The notes under the pieces are model-generated. The model was not told the origin of the DNA. It did no database searches and worked only from the letters and a program-made list of their open reading frames with translations. 64,000 nt of DNA from Notospermus geniculatus (lineage: Eukaryota; Nemertea; Pilidiophora; Heteronemertea; Lineidae): contig NMRB01001215.1 in the NCBI GenBank assembly GCA_002633025.1, positions 69,948 through 133,947 of the forward strand, read 5' to 3'. The translations under genes were made by a program, and so were the position numbers. Of this stretch, positions 33,201-43,193 are shown one piece after another (the first letter of the stretch is position 1; the number at the start of each line of letters is the position of its first letter).

Positions 33201-33372
33201 TGAAACGCAGTTATCTCTCTGCTGCATCCTCGGCGAAACCGATCAGTCCCATAAACAAGATTGATTGTGACTATTCTTACCTATAGTTGCGTCTATTATT
33301 AGCTCTCCACATGATTATGTCTATAAATAACTATTATTGTTCTTTATATAGCCAATATCTTTCTATTTTTAG
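30209..33372 (+). other. TARP intron 2, copy 1
   Basis: Bounded by GTGAGT and TATTTTTAG. It holds the 626-bp block 30447-31072 (absent from copy 2), a family A repeat (32325-32530) and a family E repeat (33011-33150). A 68-codon open frame at 32664-32870, conserved between copies, has no recognisable motif and is probably chance. Confidence 0.85.
30447..31072. mobile_element. 626-bp presence/absence block
   Basis: In copy 1 AGTTCAGAA occurs at both edges (30438-30446 and 31064-31072). Copy 2 has a single AGTTCAGAA (56906-56914) and no block. This fits either an insertion with a 9-bp target duplication or a deletion in copy 2 between short direct repeats. The inner ends share only CATCCT in inverted form, too little to prove a transposon. 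Confidence 0.7.
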
Positions 33373-33513
33373 GTTCCATGCGCCGGTCGACGATCTTTCC
33401 ATTGGTTGGCTTGCTGATGTTACTTATTGGGGAAATAGTCAGTTTCGTTGGATTATGTACACAAAAAACCAAAGTGCTTACATTTATAGCGGGAATATTA
33501 TTCGTAGTATCAG
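33373..33513 (+). CDS. CACNG: TARP / calcium channel gamma subunit, exon 3 (copy 1)
   Basis: This 141-bp exon lies between TATTTTTAG and GTAGGT, phase 1 at both ends. With the last base of exon 2 it encodes RSMRRSTIFPLVGLLMLLIG, then EIVSFVGLCTQKTKVLTFIA and GILFVVS. This covers the second transmembrane helix (TIFPLVGLLMLLIGEIVSFV), the short cytoplasmic turn with basic residues, and the start of the third helix. The RxSxIFP beginning and the AGILFV phrase are hallmarks of the stargazin branch of the claudin-like superfamily. It is identical to 59210-59350. The open reading in another frame across this exon is a shadow. Confidence 0.93.
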
Positions 33514-34719
33514 GTAGGTAAGGTTGAATGATGGAACAGCCCAGGAAACGGACGCTAGTGCACACAGATAGTCACTGAGAGGACGGAAGCCTAGTCTACA
33601 CTGTTAGAAATAACAGAAGATTTTACAGAAAATCTGTGCAGCAGAGTCCCCAGGACGGATCTGTAAAATTACAGACTTGATCTGTAAAAGTACAGACTTA
33701 AATAAATGTCAACAGAGACTTGACTGGAGGCTGACCAAATTATATTTTCATACTGCTCTCAGAAGGCATCATAATGGGATGTCCAATGGAGTCCAACCAA
33801 TACAGGAAAACATGAATCATACCATTAAAAAAAATATGTAAATTTACAGAAAGTGCTGGGGACTCTGCTGCAGGCAATTTCTGTAAAATTACTGCAAAAT
33901 TACTACTGTAAAATTAATAATTTCTAACAGTGTACACTGGCAAACATTAGTTTGCAAACATGAGTAGACTCCGTGTTACGTTTGACCTTGTTTCCCAAAA
34001 TAAGTTTGCCCATGTAGAACAGTTGCCGAACACAAGCAAACCTGTTTTGAAATGTTTGGCAGGCACTTTCTTGAAAAACACGCTTGCTGGAATGATGTTT
34101 TTCGCCAACACAAGCAATCAGAGAATACATGTAGTTTAGCATCACGTGATCTTCTTGTTGGACAAAATGGTACCGTTAGCAAGAAGGATGATGGAGCGTA
34201 GACCGTCCGTTCTTCCACGGTTTGCAAAGATGACAGACCATTTTTCACCGAAGTGGCGTGCATCTGCTGTCTGTACATGTATGTCGTGTGCATTGCAAAG
34301 TGCAAGCACGTAGAAACCTACATGTATGTGAAGTGCGGCTTTCGCCGGCATTGAACAACACCAATATTGCAATGATTGCTATTGAACCACATTTCTTTCT
34401 ACATGTATGTTTCTCGATTGTTTTTAACTATGGAGGGAAATAAGTTTGTTTTCTCTACAGTTTCTGCCAATTTGTAAACATGCCCAATTTTTTGGCAATG
34501 TTTCGGAATTCTTTAATGAAGTGTGCCAACAGTTGTTTGCGTGTGTTCGGCAGTGTAGATTGTAGGTGTGGCCTTGTTGTCATACGCGTTGAGCGAGACT
34601 ATCTCGTCATTGGTCATGGCGGAGGAATCGGAACCAAAAACGACAATACATGTGTTTCGAGTTACATAATTTTGCTTGGGCGTCTCATTTGTGCCTAATA
34701 TCTTTCTCTTTTCTTGCAG
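33514..34719 (+). other. TARP intron 3, copy 1
   Basis: GTAGGT donor and TTTCTCTTTTCTTGCAG acceptor. It contains the 334-bp TA-flanked element that copy 2 lacks. The rest aligns to 59351-60226. Short open frames are not conserved coding. Confidence 0.9.
33599..33932. mobile_element. 334-bp MITE in TARP intron 3, TA target duplication
   Basis: The ends CACTGTTAGAAAT and ATTTCTAACAGTG are exact inverted copies flanked by TA on both sides. Copy 2 keeps the uninterrupted target GTCTACACTGG at 59431-59441, so insertion (or precise loss) is visible directly. The interior is rich in TGTAAAATTACAG words, like the sequence near 20100-20540. Confidence 0.95.
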
Positions 34720-35006
34720 GGTTGTGCGTACTTACGGGGATTATACTTTATATTGTTAGTATTAGTAACGAAGTGGGTAATCAACCCAAAGAGGCAAACT
34801 CTTCAAAAGTGAGATTTAGTTACGAATACGGTTCATCCTTTCTCATGACAATAACGTCTTTCATATTAAGTGAGCTTGGTGGAGTACTATCTGTGTACCT
34901 GTATATATCACGGCACAAGCATGCCTATAGGAAGAAACAAGAACGCTTGGCAATGCTCAGTGAATTGATATTGGCACCAGATGGCCTGTCAGTTATTAAT
35001 TCATGA
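34720..35006 (+). CDS. CACNG: TARP exon 4, C-terminally truncated (copy 1)
   Basis: It begins after TTCTTGCAG and keeps 79 codons: the end of helix 3 (GLCVLTGIILYIVSIS), the second extracellular loop (about NEVGNQPKEANSSKVRFSYE), helix 4 (FLMTITSFILSELGGVLSVY) and the basic juxtamembrane stretch RHKHAYRKKQERLAML. At 34958 it jumps to sequence that in copy 2 lies beyond the stop codon. Fifteen new codons (SELILAPDGLSVINS) and TGA follow. A 521-bp deletion, not a multiple of three, has removed 87 codons including the serine/arginine-rich tail and the RRTTPV PDZ ligand. Only one base (C) is shared at the breakpoint. Against copy 2 the remaining codons differ at two synonymous sites (GGT/GGA and TTA/CTA). 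If expressed, the protein should still be membrane-inserted but could not bind PDZ scaffolds through its tail. Confidence 0.92.
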
Positions 35007-36671
35007 GATTGTGGCGAACCTTCACTGTTCAACAACGCTGAACGAGGCCAGAAGTGGACCTCCGCCTTTAATGAAGGGGAATTTTAAGATGGAAGATTAA
35101 GTGAAGCCAGTTTACGACAGGAAAGGTGACTTCCTAACATTGTCTAAAAACATTCCATTCGTTATACAGAAAGATGAAGAAAAATTCCACCGAGATGGCC
35201 CGGCGCCGTGGCTTTCTCTCAAGAGTCGAGATAGGCTAGATTATGTTGCAGTGGGGGTGACCCTTAAAATCATTGCTGAGGCAAAAAAATGGTCAACTTG
35301 CCATGCGTTTTTATAGAATCATTTAATAGGTAATCCATGTAAATAAGACTTATATACAGTTTGCGTGAATGAAGGTTTGTAGGTTTTGATAATGAACATT
35401 GTAAACATACATTACATATCTTCATGTACACAGTCACCAATGCATGCTTGATTCCATGGTCATGGCACCAAGAAAACTTTCACATTACTTCAATCGCATT
35501 TACGTTTAATGATGCTGACTCCCGTGAGAACTGATTCGACGAGCATATGTTGAGACAATCTCGTACCCAGAGATTCGTTATGCTCGGCCGAGGTTGGATG
35601 TCCCTACACTTATCTCTGGAAACTGCGGGCTACTTCATGCAATTCGTGTGATTTGTAGCATATACATGTAGTGCGATTTTAGATCGCAGACGCATTGGAA
35701 TAATTGCAGTATAAAATATTACACACAAAAATGTCCTGAGAAAGCTTTATATGAGGGATCTGTTGTATTTATTAAGAAAAAAACCCAAAGCACTACATGT
35801 ACTTGGAGCATACAAACTTGGAGTGATACAGTCAAAAATTAGTATATATTCATGCGCAGTGTGTAACACACGTGCCTTGGAAACCCCGAAGTAGTCCGGA
35901 GCAGTCTCCAGAGATAAGTGGAGCGACATCCAACCTCGGCCAAAGGTTACTAATCTCTGGAGACGAGATTGATCTTGAGAAGATTGAAGTTCTGTGACCG
36001 GCAAGCCCGATTAGATCATTTTCCGACCTAGGCTGTCGTTAGTTCCTGAGTATTCTTTACACTTCATTCCACTTTCGAATGGCGCGAGGTTTATGAACGA
36101 TAGCTCCGCAACGGCTGGGTCAAATCTGACACACCGTACATCAATCGATTTGTCTTTTTTGCCGCTACAGGCATCATCTCTGTCATTTTCCCTAAAAACG
36201 TGACATAAAGAAGTTCTTTCACCAACAACAGTTCGTGTTTACGGCCATTTTGAAATGACGCAATGCATCGCGTGCGTGTAAACTGCACTGAACACCGTGG
36301 CGAAATGAAGTGGGTTTTGAGAAAGGGATCCGTTATGCCGGCCTTACGCAAAAAATTAAGATAGCAGAAAGATACCGAATGGAAAGACAAGTCGATTGAT
36401 GTATGTTTTGTCAAATTTGACCAAGCCGTTCCGGAGATATCGGCCGAAAACCTCGCGCCAATCGGATGTGGAATGAAGAGTTGATATCCATGCAGATGTC
36501 GCAGTCATCGTTCTGTCATTCATGTGCTGGCTGTGTGTTTTACACATTCAGTACCCATGGTACCTGCGATGGAAGTCGTCGATTTCCAGTGCATGCTACT
36601 GTGTGCAAAACAAGGTTTCTTCATCCACTACGCAAACATCACCGTGCTGATTTTGTGTGCGAGCGTTTGCA
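35007..36671 (+). other. 3' flank of TARP copy 1
   Basis: This aligns with 61035-63000. It holds the empty site (TAACACAC, 35864-35871) of the element inserted at 61919 in copy 2, and a minus-oriented family R fragment at 36240-36320. Open frames such as 35101-35316 are shared by both copies, but copy 2 has one A less near 61312 and so a different C-terminus, which argues against a gene. Confidence 0.7.
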
Positions 36672-37091
36672 GAAGACCGGGTTACTGTCGTCTTGGGTGC
36701 ACATAAAGTGTACCCAGGTTCGATGTCGTCAAGTGAAATTGTACCCTGGGTCCATTTTCTTGTTACAAACTGTACCCAGATTCTGATTTAGAGACCAAGG
36801 CACGAGCTCATTCTCAAGATCTCGTCGGACACGTGAATTAGCGTAGGTTGGTTCCACGATCCTCCGCCAGGTGGTACTCTTGCCATATCACATGATCAGA
36901 CACACCCATCATGGCCGTGCACATATGACACATGCACACGTACATGGGAATGACAACCTAGCCCCGACGTCTCTTAATCAGAACCTGGGTACAGTTTGTA
37001 GCAAGAAAGTGGACCCAAGGTACAATTTCACTTGACGACATCGAACCTGGGTACACTTTATGTGTACCCATGACGACAATAACCCCTTCAG
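36672..37091. mobile_element. TIR element related to 24797-25544, only in copy 1
   Basis: Arms containing CATAAAGTGTACCCAGGTTC and its complement flank a core of about 200 bp. The right end GACGACAATAACCCCTTCAG is intact and the left end (ACCGGGTTACTGTCGTC) has drifted. Copy 2 reads directly from GAGCGTTTGTAGAG to AAGCGAGAT at the same place. The core differs from that of the 748-bp element, but both keep a GTACATG(G)GAATGAC / CACACCCATCATGGCC-like phrase. Confidence 0.88.
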
Positions 37092-37264
37092 GAGCGAGAC
37101 CAAAACCCCTGCGATGGGGTGATGAACCATTTTAGGCTCGATGGCTGCGGTGGATAATAAAATACTGACTCTGTTTCTGACCATGATGAAATCAATTCTT
37201 TTGAGCCATTTTGCTTTATAACCCTCGAGGTGTCACAATGTACAATCTCCTGCTTGTGGTTGAG

Positions 37265-37662
37265 AAAACTCCCTACGCAGTTGTGTACCGCGCACCCTTG
37301 GTTTATCCGCTCTCCACAACTGCTTCACTTGAAACACGACTTCGTAAAATTCGCCGCGTTTGGTCAACAAATGGCGCTGAGAGAGTCGACCAATGAGAGC
37401 ACCGAGGAACCCAAGCTGGCCTGAGACACTTTTTCATTGGCTGAGCGGATCGTGTGATCTAGTAGCCATGGTAGCACAAGAACATCCGTTGCCAACGGGC
37501 CAAAGAATTCTGAAAGCAGCGTGCTGATAGGCAGTAAAACTCGCGCCAGGCCCTGAAGCCATCTGTTGACAAACGCGGCGACTTCTACGAAGTGAAGCAG
37601 TTGTGGAGAGCGGGTGAACCGAAGGGGGTGCGACCCACAACTACATGTACATAGGGAGTTTA
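37265..37662. mobile_element. MITE with a 9-bp target duplication (MULE-type), copy 1
   Basis: The termini AAAACTCCCTACGCAGTTGT and CATAGGGAGTTTA are inverted, and the element is flanked by perfect GTGGTTGAG duplications (37256-37264 and 37663-37671). The inner arms pair CTCTCCACAACTGCTTCACT with AGTGAAGCAGTTGTGGAGAG. A 9-bp duplication points to the Mutator-like superfamily. The same insertion is in copy 2 (63179-63567), and another family member is at 55426-55801 in opposite internal orientation. The 129-codon frame on the minus strand is a by-product. Confidence 0.9.
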
Positions 37663-37671
37663 GTGGTTGAG

Positions 37672-38850
37672 GCGCCGTCATCACGATGCGAGCAAAAAAG
37701 CAGAGGAATCCTTTCTCTCTAGAACTAACCACCTGTAAAGGAACCACCGCCATTTCACCATGGTTTTATTTATTATGAGTGTGTTCGTTAAGTGCCACAA
37801 CACATGATGAAAGACGATGGTTTCTCATTCCTGAAGCCAAAAATATTTAAAAAAACAACATAAAAAAAATTCGGAGAAACTGCAAAAGGCGAGGGGAATG
37901 CCATTAACAAACTGCATGCTGGGAGATTCCTTAGTTTACGCCCACTAGCACCCCAGTTGAAGTTGAACACTATTTGAAGCTTATTTGCTGGCACTATCAC
38001 CAAAGGTTAGAATACTCATGGTGTTAAAATAGACATTCCATATTTTATTATCACGTCATGGGGCTTGAATAATAATTGAAAAATGGCGTGACCGTTTCTC
38101 CTCAGTTGGTAGAAAGTCGAACGACATAGGCCGACCACTCTAAAATAACAACAGTGCTATGATTGCTAACAAGAGGCTTTGTAACGCAGGTTGCGAATTC
38201 TCTCAAACCGCAAGGATTTGCGGACAGTGTAGATCTACAACATGTATCTGGTACCGCAAGCACAGACTGGATTAGGTTGTAAATTTCGAATCGCAGCTGC
38301 CCCTTGTTTAATGTCTTACCATAAGAGACCCCAAGCATACTTACTAGAAGGTTCTTCCAAGTGATTCAGTTCATTTCACGACAAAGCCATCCTGAGAACA
38401 TCAGGGGTTCTTAGTGCTCGCTACCTTCGTCGCCGCACACAAACCCCTGAGAGATTTCGCCTGAATCCGTGGAGTATCAAAGCCATTCCAGCAAATGTTC
38501 ATCCCCACCATCTCATCCCAAGTTGGCCACTGATTGTTACACATGAACTACGCAGGTACATGTAACAAAGCTGACCCAGCAGGTCAACATCTGAAATAAA
38601 CTCCAGTTTCGCGACGTGTGGCCTGAGAATGACATACATTCTGTGCGATGAATGTAGGATAGGCTGAACTCAACTTAGATTGAATCCAGCAGTGTAGGAT
38701 AGGTTAATTGCCTGGCATAACTAGGTCAGCTGTGTCAGCTGCTTGGCTGTGAATATTACAAGGGCCGCTATACATGTATACGTGTAACTGATCTCTAGTT
38801 AGGCTGAGGTGGGGAAGCTGAGGTACTTCAGCACTGTGTTGTGCGTGACA
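37672..38850. other. Intergenic; nothing recognised
   Basis: To 38101 this aligns with the end of the window. Beyond that it is unique here. No gene was seen up to the gap. Confidence 0.5.
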
Positions 38851-39328
38851 NNNNNNNNNNNNNNNNNNNNNNNNNNNNNNNNNNNNNNNNNNNNNNNNNN
38901 NNNNNNNNNNNNNNNNNNNNNNNNNNNNNNNNNNNNNNNNNNNNNNNNNNNNNNNNNNNNNNNNNNNNNNNNNNNNNNNNNNNNNNNNNNNNNNNNNNNN
39001 NNNNNNNNNNNNNNNNNNNNNNNNNNNNNNNNNNNNNNNNNNNNNNNNNNNNNNNNNNNNNNNNNNNNNNNNNNNNNNNNNNNNNNNNNNNNNNNNNNNN
39101 NNNNNNNNNNNNNNNNNNNNNNNNNNNNNNNNNNNNNNNNNNNNNNNNNNNNNNNNNNNNNNNNNNNNNNNNNNNNNNNNNNNNNNNNNNNNNNNNNNNN
39201 NNNNNNNNNNNNNNNNNNNNNNNNNNNNNNNNNNNNNNNNNNNNNNNNNNNNNNNNNNNNNNNNNNNNNNNNNNNNNNNNNNNNNNNNNNNNNNNNNNNN
39301 NNNNNNNNNNNNNNNNNNNNNNNNNNNN
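38851..39328. other. Assembly gap (478 N)
   Basis: A run of N. Long open frames across it are unknown residues only. Confidence 1.
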
Positions 39329-39587
39329 CTTTGTAAGGTGGCATTCGATTTGCGACATGGCTTTTTATTCAGCAGGAGAAATTGAGGAGGACCAAGCGTA
39401 AGTGAACGTGGCCACTCCACCTGAGCCACAATGGTTCGACCTCTATGCCTGACTTTCTCCTACTGCCCCCATATAACGCCGAGGAAGCAATTCTTCGACA
39501 CTTCCAAGAATTTCATTTTGTGGAATAGCACTGCTTTTAATTCTTCCTTTTATACTCAACGTGTCGTATATTTGTACAAAGAATAGT

Positions 39588-39966
39588 GAGGTTTCGCAAA
39601 TCTGACGAAACACGAAAGTACGAAATACGAAAGTGGACTTCATTTCCATGACGTAATGTATTTCTGGACTGAGATGGTTGGTGCCACAAATGTCCCTGCT
39701 GCCAGTGCGTCTTTTAGCATATCAGGTAAGACCGAGTGAGTTATGGTACATGTACATCTTGAATTTTTAAATTTCCACTTCGTAGCTACGAAGTGGCAAC
39801 GAAAGATAAATTTCAAAGCTTAAAATACACTGTAACTCTACCGGTCTTACGTTTATACGCTAAAAGACGCTCTTGCAGCAGGTGATATTTGTGGTACCAA
39901 CCATCTCCTGATAGAAGTCCAATTTCGTATTTCGTACTTCGTGTTTCGTCAGATTTGCGAAACTTC
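39588..39966. repeat. Palindromic MITE, first complete copy
   Basis: GAGGTTTCGCAAATCTGACG on the left mirrors CGTCAGATTTGCGAAACTTC on the right, and the centre CCACTTCGTAGCTACGAAGTGG is itself a palindrome. The two halves carry inverted copies of TTGGTGCCACAAAT / ATTTGTGGTACCAA and GTGCGTCTTTTAGC / GCTAAAAGACGC. The whole 380 bp can therefore fold into a single stem. Confidence 0.92.
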
Positions 39967-40131
39967 ACTAAATATAGTGCGAACACTATGAACGCAGGTT
40001 TAGTGTTTTTCTTTCTCGTCGTTGTGATCTGACCAAACAGTCGAAAATATTTCAGCAATATAGCTATACATATCATACTACATGTATATTTTGTACTCAT
40101 CAATCTAACGCATCTGTTCGTGCGCGGCTAA

Positions 40132-40538
40132 TAGGGAGTTTTTGCAAATCTGACGAAACACGTAGTACGAAACACGAAATTGGACTTCATTTCCATGACG
40201 TAATGTATTTCAGGAGATGGTTGGTACCACAAATATTGCTGTTGCAAGAGCGTCTTTTAGCGTATGACGTTTGCCCGATGCAGTTACGGTGTATATTAAA
40301 CTTTGAAATTTATCTTTCGTTTCCACTTCGTATCTACGAAGTGGAAACTTAAAAATTGAAGATGCACCATAATTCTCTCGGTCTTACATGATTATGCTAA
40401 ATGACGCACTGGCAGCAGGGACATTTGTGTTACCAACCATCTCCAGAAATAGGCCTACATGTACATTACGTCATGGAAATGAAGTTGAATTTCGTATTTC
40501 GTACTTCGTGTTTCTTCAGATTTGCGAAACCTCACTAA
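40132..40538. repeat. Palindromic MITE, second complete copy
   Basis: Same architecture as 39588-39966: outer arms TTTGCAAATCTGACGAAACA and CAGATTTGCGAAACC, with the centre CCACTTCGTATCTACGAAGTGG. The left end reads TAGGGAGTTTTTGC. A half copy is at 1485-1665. Two complete copies only about 165 bp apart suggest local duplication or targeted insertion. Confidence 0.92.
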
Positions 40539-41059
40539 TACTGAATAACGCACATCTTTCATGTTATTAGCACTGAAATAGGTGGGCACGATTTGTAACC
40601 TAAACGAATTGCTCAAATATATCTGTATCAACTGATATATTTATATTGTAGTGCCCAACGGAGAAATTATTCCAGTGCACGCTGATTAGTCTCATTTTTG
40701 TACTGCTGACCACTGGAGTCTTGTTTCTCACTACACTTTCACGCATTTCAGTTGCAAGCTTCACTTCATTGCCGTTGGTGGCGCTGGAGGGACTAAGTTG
40801 GTCGCCATCGTTCTTACTGTCATAGTTTCATGGGTTTTGTATTGTGATCCTGTACAGGGTTGGATGTTATCGTAGTTAATGATTGATGACTTAAATTGTA
40901 GTCAATGATAAATATAGAGTGAAATTACGTTAAACTGTTAAACTGGTGAAAAATTTATATGCCTTGATATACCTTAATGAGGGCGGTTATTTAGGTAAAT
41001 TTTCACTACTGCACATTTGCGTGCTTAACTTGATAATGAAAATCACCGTTGGAAGGCTG
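40539..41059. other. Intergenic; nothing recognised
   Basis: No repeat or coding motif was supported. Confidence 0.4.
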
Positions 41060-41460
41060 CGTCAAAAATTCCAGAAAATATTCATGAGCAGAAATTTCAA
41101 TGAAGAACGATTTTGTGGCATGGGAGATACGGAAATTGTATCAGTCGACGCTAGTATTTGTTTTCTAATAGAACTTTATCAAAAACTTGCGTATCCTTAG
41201 CAGTATTTCTCTGAAATGGTAGCCGCTATGGTTAAGTTGTAGGATACTATCGGGTATTGCGTCAAAAAGTCCAGAAAATATTCATGAGCAGAAATTTCAA
41301 TGAAGAACGATTTTGTGACATGGGGAAATATGGAAAGTGTATCAGTCGATGCCAGTATTTGTTTTCTATTGAACTTTATCAAAAATTTGCGTATCCTTAG
41401 CAGTATTTCTCTGAAATGATAGCCGCTATGGTTAAGTTATAGGGATACTATCCGGTATTG
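41060..41460 (+). repeat. Two-copy direct tandem duplication (~200 bp)
   Basis: GCGTCAAAAATTCCAGAAAA at 41060 recurs as GCGTCAAAAAGTCCAGAAAA at about 41259. Both are followed by TATTCATGAGCAGAAATTTC, GAAGAACGATTTTGTG, GTATCAGTCGA(C/T)GC and GCGTATCCTTAGCAGTATTT. Scattered substitutions indicate that it is not an assembly artefact of identical reads. Open frames here are short and not conserved between units. Confidence 0.93.
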
Positions 41461-43092
41461 ATATCGTTAGAATTTTATTTCCGTCATATGGACAAAACCT
41501 GCACGATGATGATTATGAGGTAGTCACTTCTCCTCGGAGACGATCGGTATTCATAAACATAGCCAAGGTAGCCTTTAACAAGCTAATTAGTGATTAGTTT
41601 TTATAAAGGGACGTCTTGGTCGAATTCATTTTGTAAGTTGTTCAGATCCTTAATAAAAGATATTGAAAACATCAAAAGTGTGTGTCCTTACTTATAACTG
41701 TTAAATTATTGATGAAAAACACCCCAGATGGCGTCTTGATCATCAATCATCGCCTGACGAACAACACGCTTGGGACGCGTCGACGTGAGCGTTGGTTCCG
41801 CCATCTCTGTGCAGAAAACACAGTTGGTCTTATGAATAACGCCTATGAATAAAGTGAGTAAACGCTTGCAATACATATACTAGGCAATGCTGTACAAATC
41901 TAAAGTAAAAGCATTTGCTTCATGTAGTTTTTATGCATTTGACCCAACGGCCTATATTCTAGACGGAGTTTCCTTAACTTAAGGTCCACTTTATGCACCG
42001 GTCAGAGATGTCTGGACCACCCCATTCAGACGTTCGACACTTATGTATTCGACACTTGAAGGGAAAATGCTCGCTCAGAACTCGACACACCTGTTCACCC
42101 AGAACTAACAGCACTTTCGCCACGAATTCGACACTGCTTCTTTCTTCAATAGCCAGGAGCTCGCCGTTCTTTCGCCAGCAGTTAGTGAGAACGTCCGACA
42201 GGAATTCACTTTGCCCCGGTTTCCCCTACAGGTTTGAACTTTAGGCCTACTCAGAATGTTACTCGCACACGCAACATGTACACATGTTAGAAGCACATCC
42301 AGTAACAGTCTCAATTTCCACCATACCAATTGCGGTTATTTTCCTGAACCACTGTCACTTATCTATTCAGTGAATGGTACATGTATATACAATATACATG
42401 TATATACAATGTACATGTATAATACTACATGTATGTAGCTTCACTAAATGTCTGTAGGCATATGTTGAATTATTATCCATCAACTCTTGCGTCACATGGA
42501 ATGACTGGAGCAGAGTCGGTAAATGCCGTCGGTCCTGGGTACACGGTCAAAGTGTACCCTTACATTTTGCTTCAGGGTATACATGTAGTTGGCATAGGTG
42601 CAGCGTCCAAAGAGCTGAGATTGCAAAATATTCGTACTCGTACCAGATACCAGTATACTGATATTGTAATCAAATAATCTCCACAGATGGTGAACCCAGA
42701 CCGATTAAACCAATTTATGTCTATACCGATTCAGAATTCGCATGGGAACACTCTAGAACTGGAAGCAGCACCTTTCAAATGATATACTCTGTCTCAGGTG
42801 AATATCCAGTATATTCGGGATTTGAGCATCTCCCCTGGCGACGGAATTGGAAACCAACGCGATAAGATTCGACTGGTGTCCTGTCCCATTGTGTCCACAC
42901 AGGCTGCGCAAGACTGCTGGTGAGACTGCTTTGCACAGACCTGTGTCCGCGCGCGGCGCATCACACACAAATTTGTTAGTTTCTAAATACGCTAGCCACA
43001 TCACAACTTGAACTGGGTGATCACGTGATCTACTCCGCCACGAAAGTAGATCCTAGGAAAATAGTGATACGAGGCTTATTTCGTATACATGA
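41461..43092. other. Intergenic; repeat relic and TACATG tract
   Basis: 41882-41945 repeats the right half of the inverted-repeat element at 19165-19277. 42377-42437 is an ATACATGTATATACA-type alternating tract. The 83-codon frame at 41993-42244 has no domain and sits over CGACAC-rich sequence. Confidence 0.55.
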
Positions 43093-43193
43093 CAACATTT
43101 AAGGATAGTGCGCAATCGACAGTTTTCTTGAAAATTGTGTACGCTCGTACGTACAAAACGAATTTCCGTAATGCGCACTATCCTTAAATGTTG
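43093..43193. repeat. Hairpin MITE with CAACATTTAAGGATAGTGCG ends
   Basis: The left arm CAACATTTAAGGATAGTGCG and the right arm CGCACTATCCTTAAATGTTG are exact inverted copies. The centre GTACGCTCGTACGTAC is partly self-complementary. Total about 101 bp, with GA and AC just outside. Confidence 0.93.

Larger units (their letters stand above)
29721..38101 (+). repeat. TARP-containing segment, copy 1 (8.4 kb)
   Basis: This matches 56191-64000 from AAAACGTCCCTCTAAAAACC to the end of the window, in the same orientation, with mostly single-base differences. Extra in copy 1: 626 bp at 30447-31072, a 334-bp element at 33599-33932 and a TIR element at 36672-37091. Missing in copy 1: the 521-bp terminal part of TARP exon 4, a 212-bp insertion present at 61919 in copy 2, and about 85 bp present near 62257. 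It is either a segmental duplication or a second haplotype left in the assembly. Confidence 0.95.

Noticed and set aside
34480-34698. Possible extra exon in TARP intron 3 (72-codon frame)
   Set aside because: The other copy has a different ending and several changes, with no conserved splice donor; the TARP family has no exon there.
35101-35316. 71-74 codon frame conserved in both TARP segment copies
   Set aside because: Conserved only because the segments are recent copies. It runs out of frame between them by a one-base difference and has no family motif.
38704-39429. 175-241 codon open frames around 38.7-39.4 kb
   Set aside because: They run through the 478-N gap and have no readable coding content.
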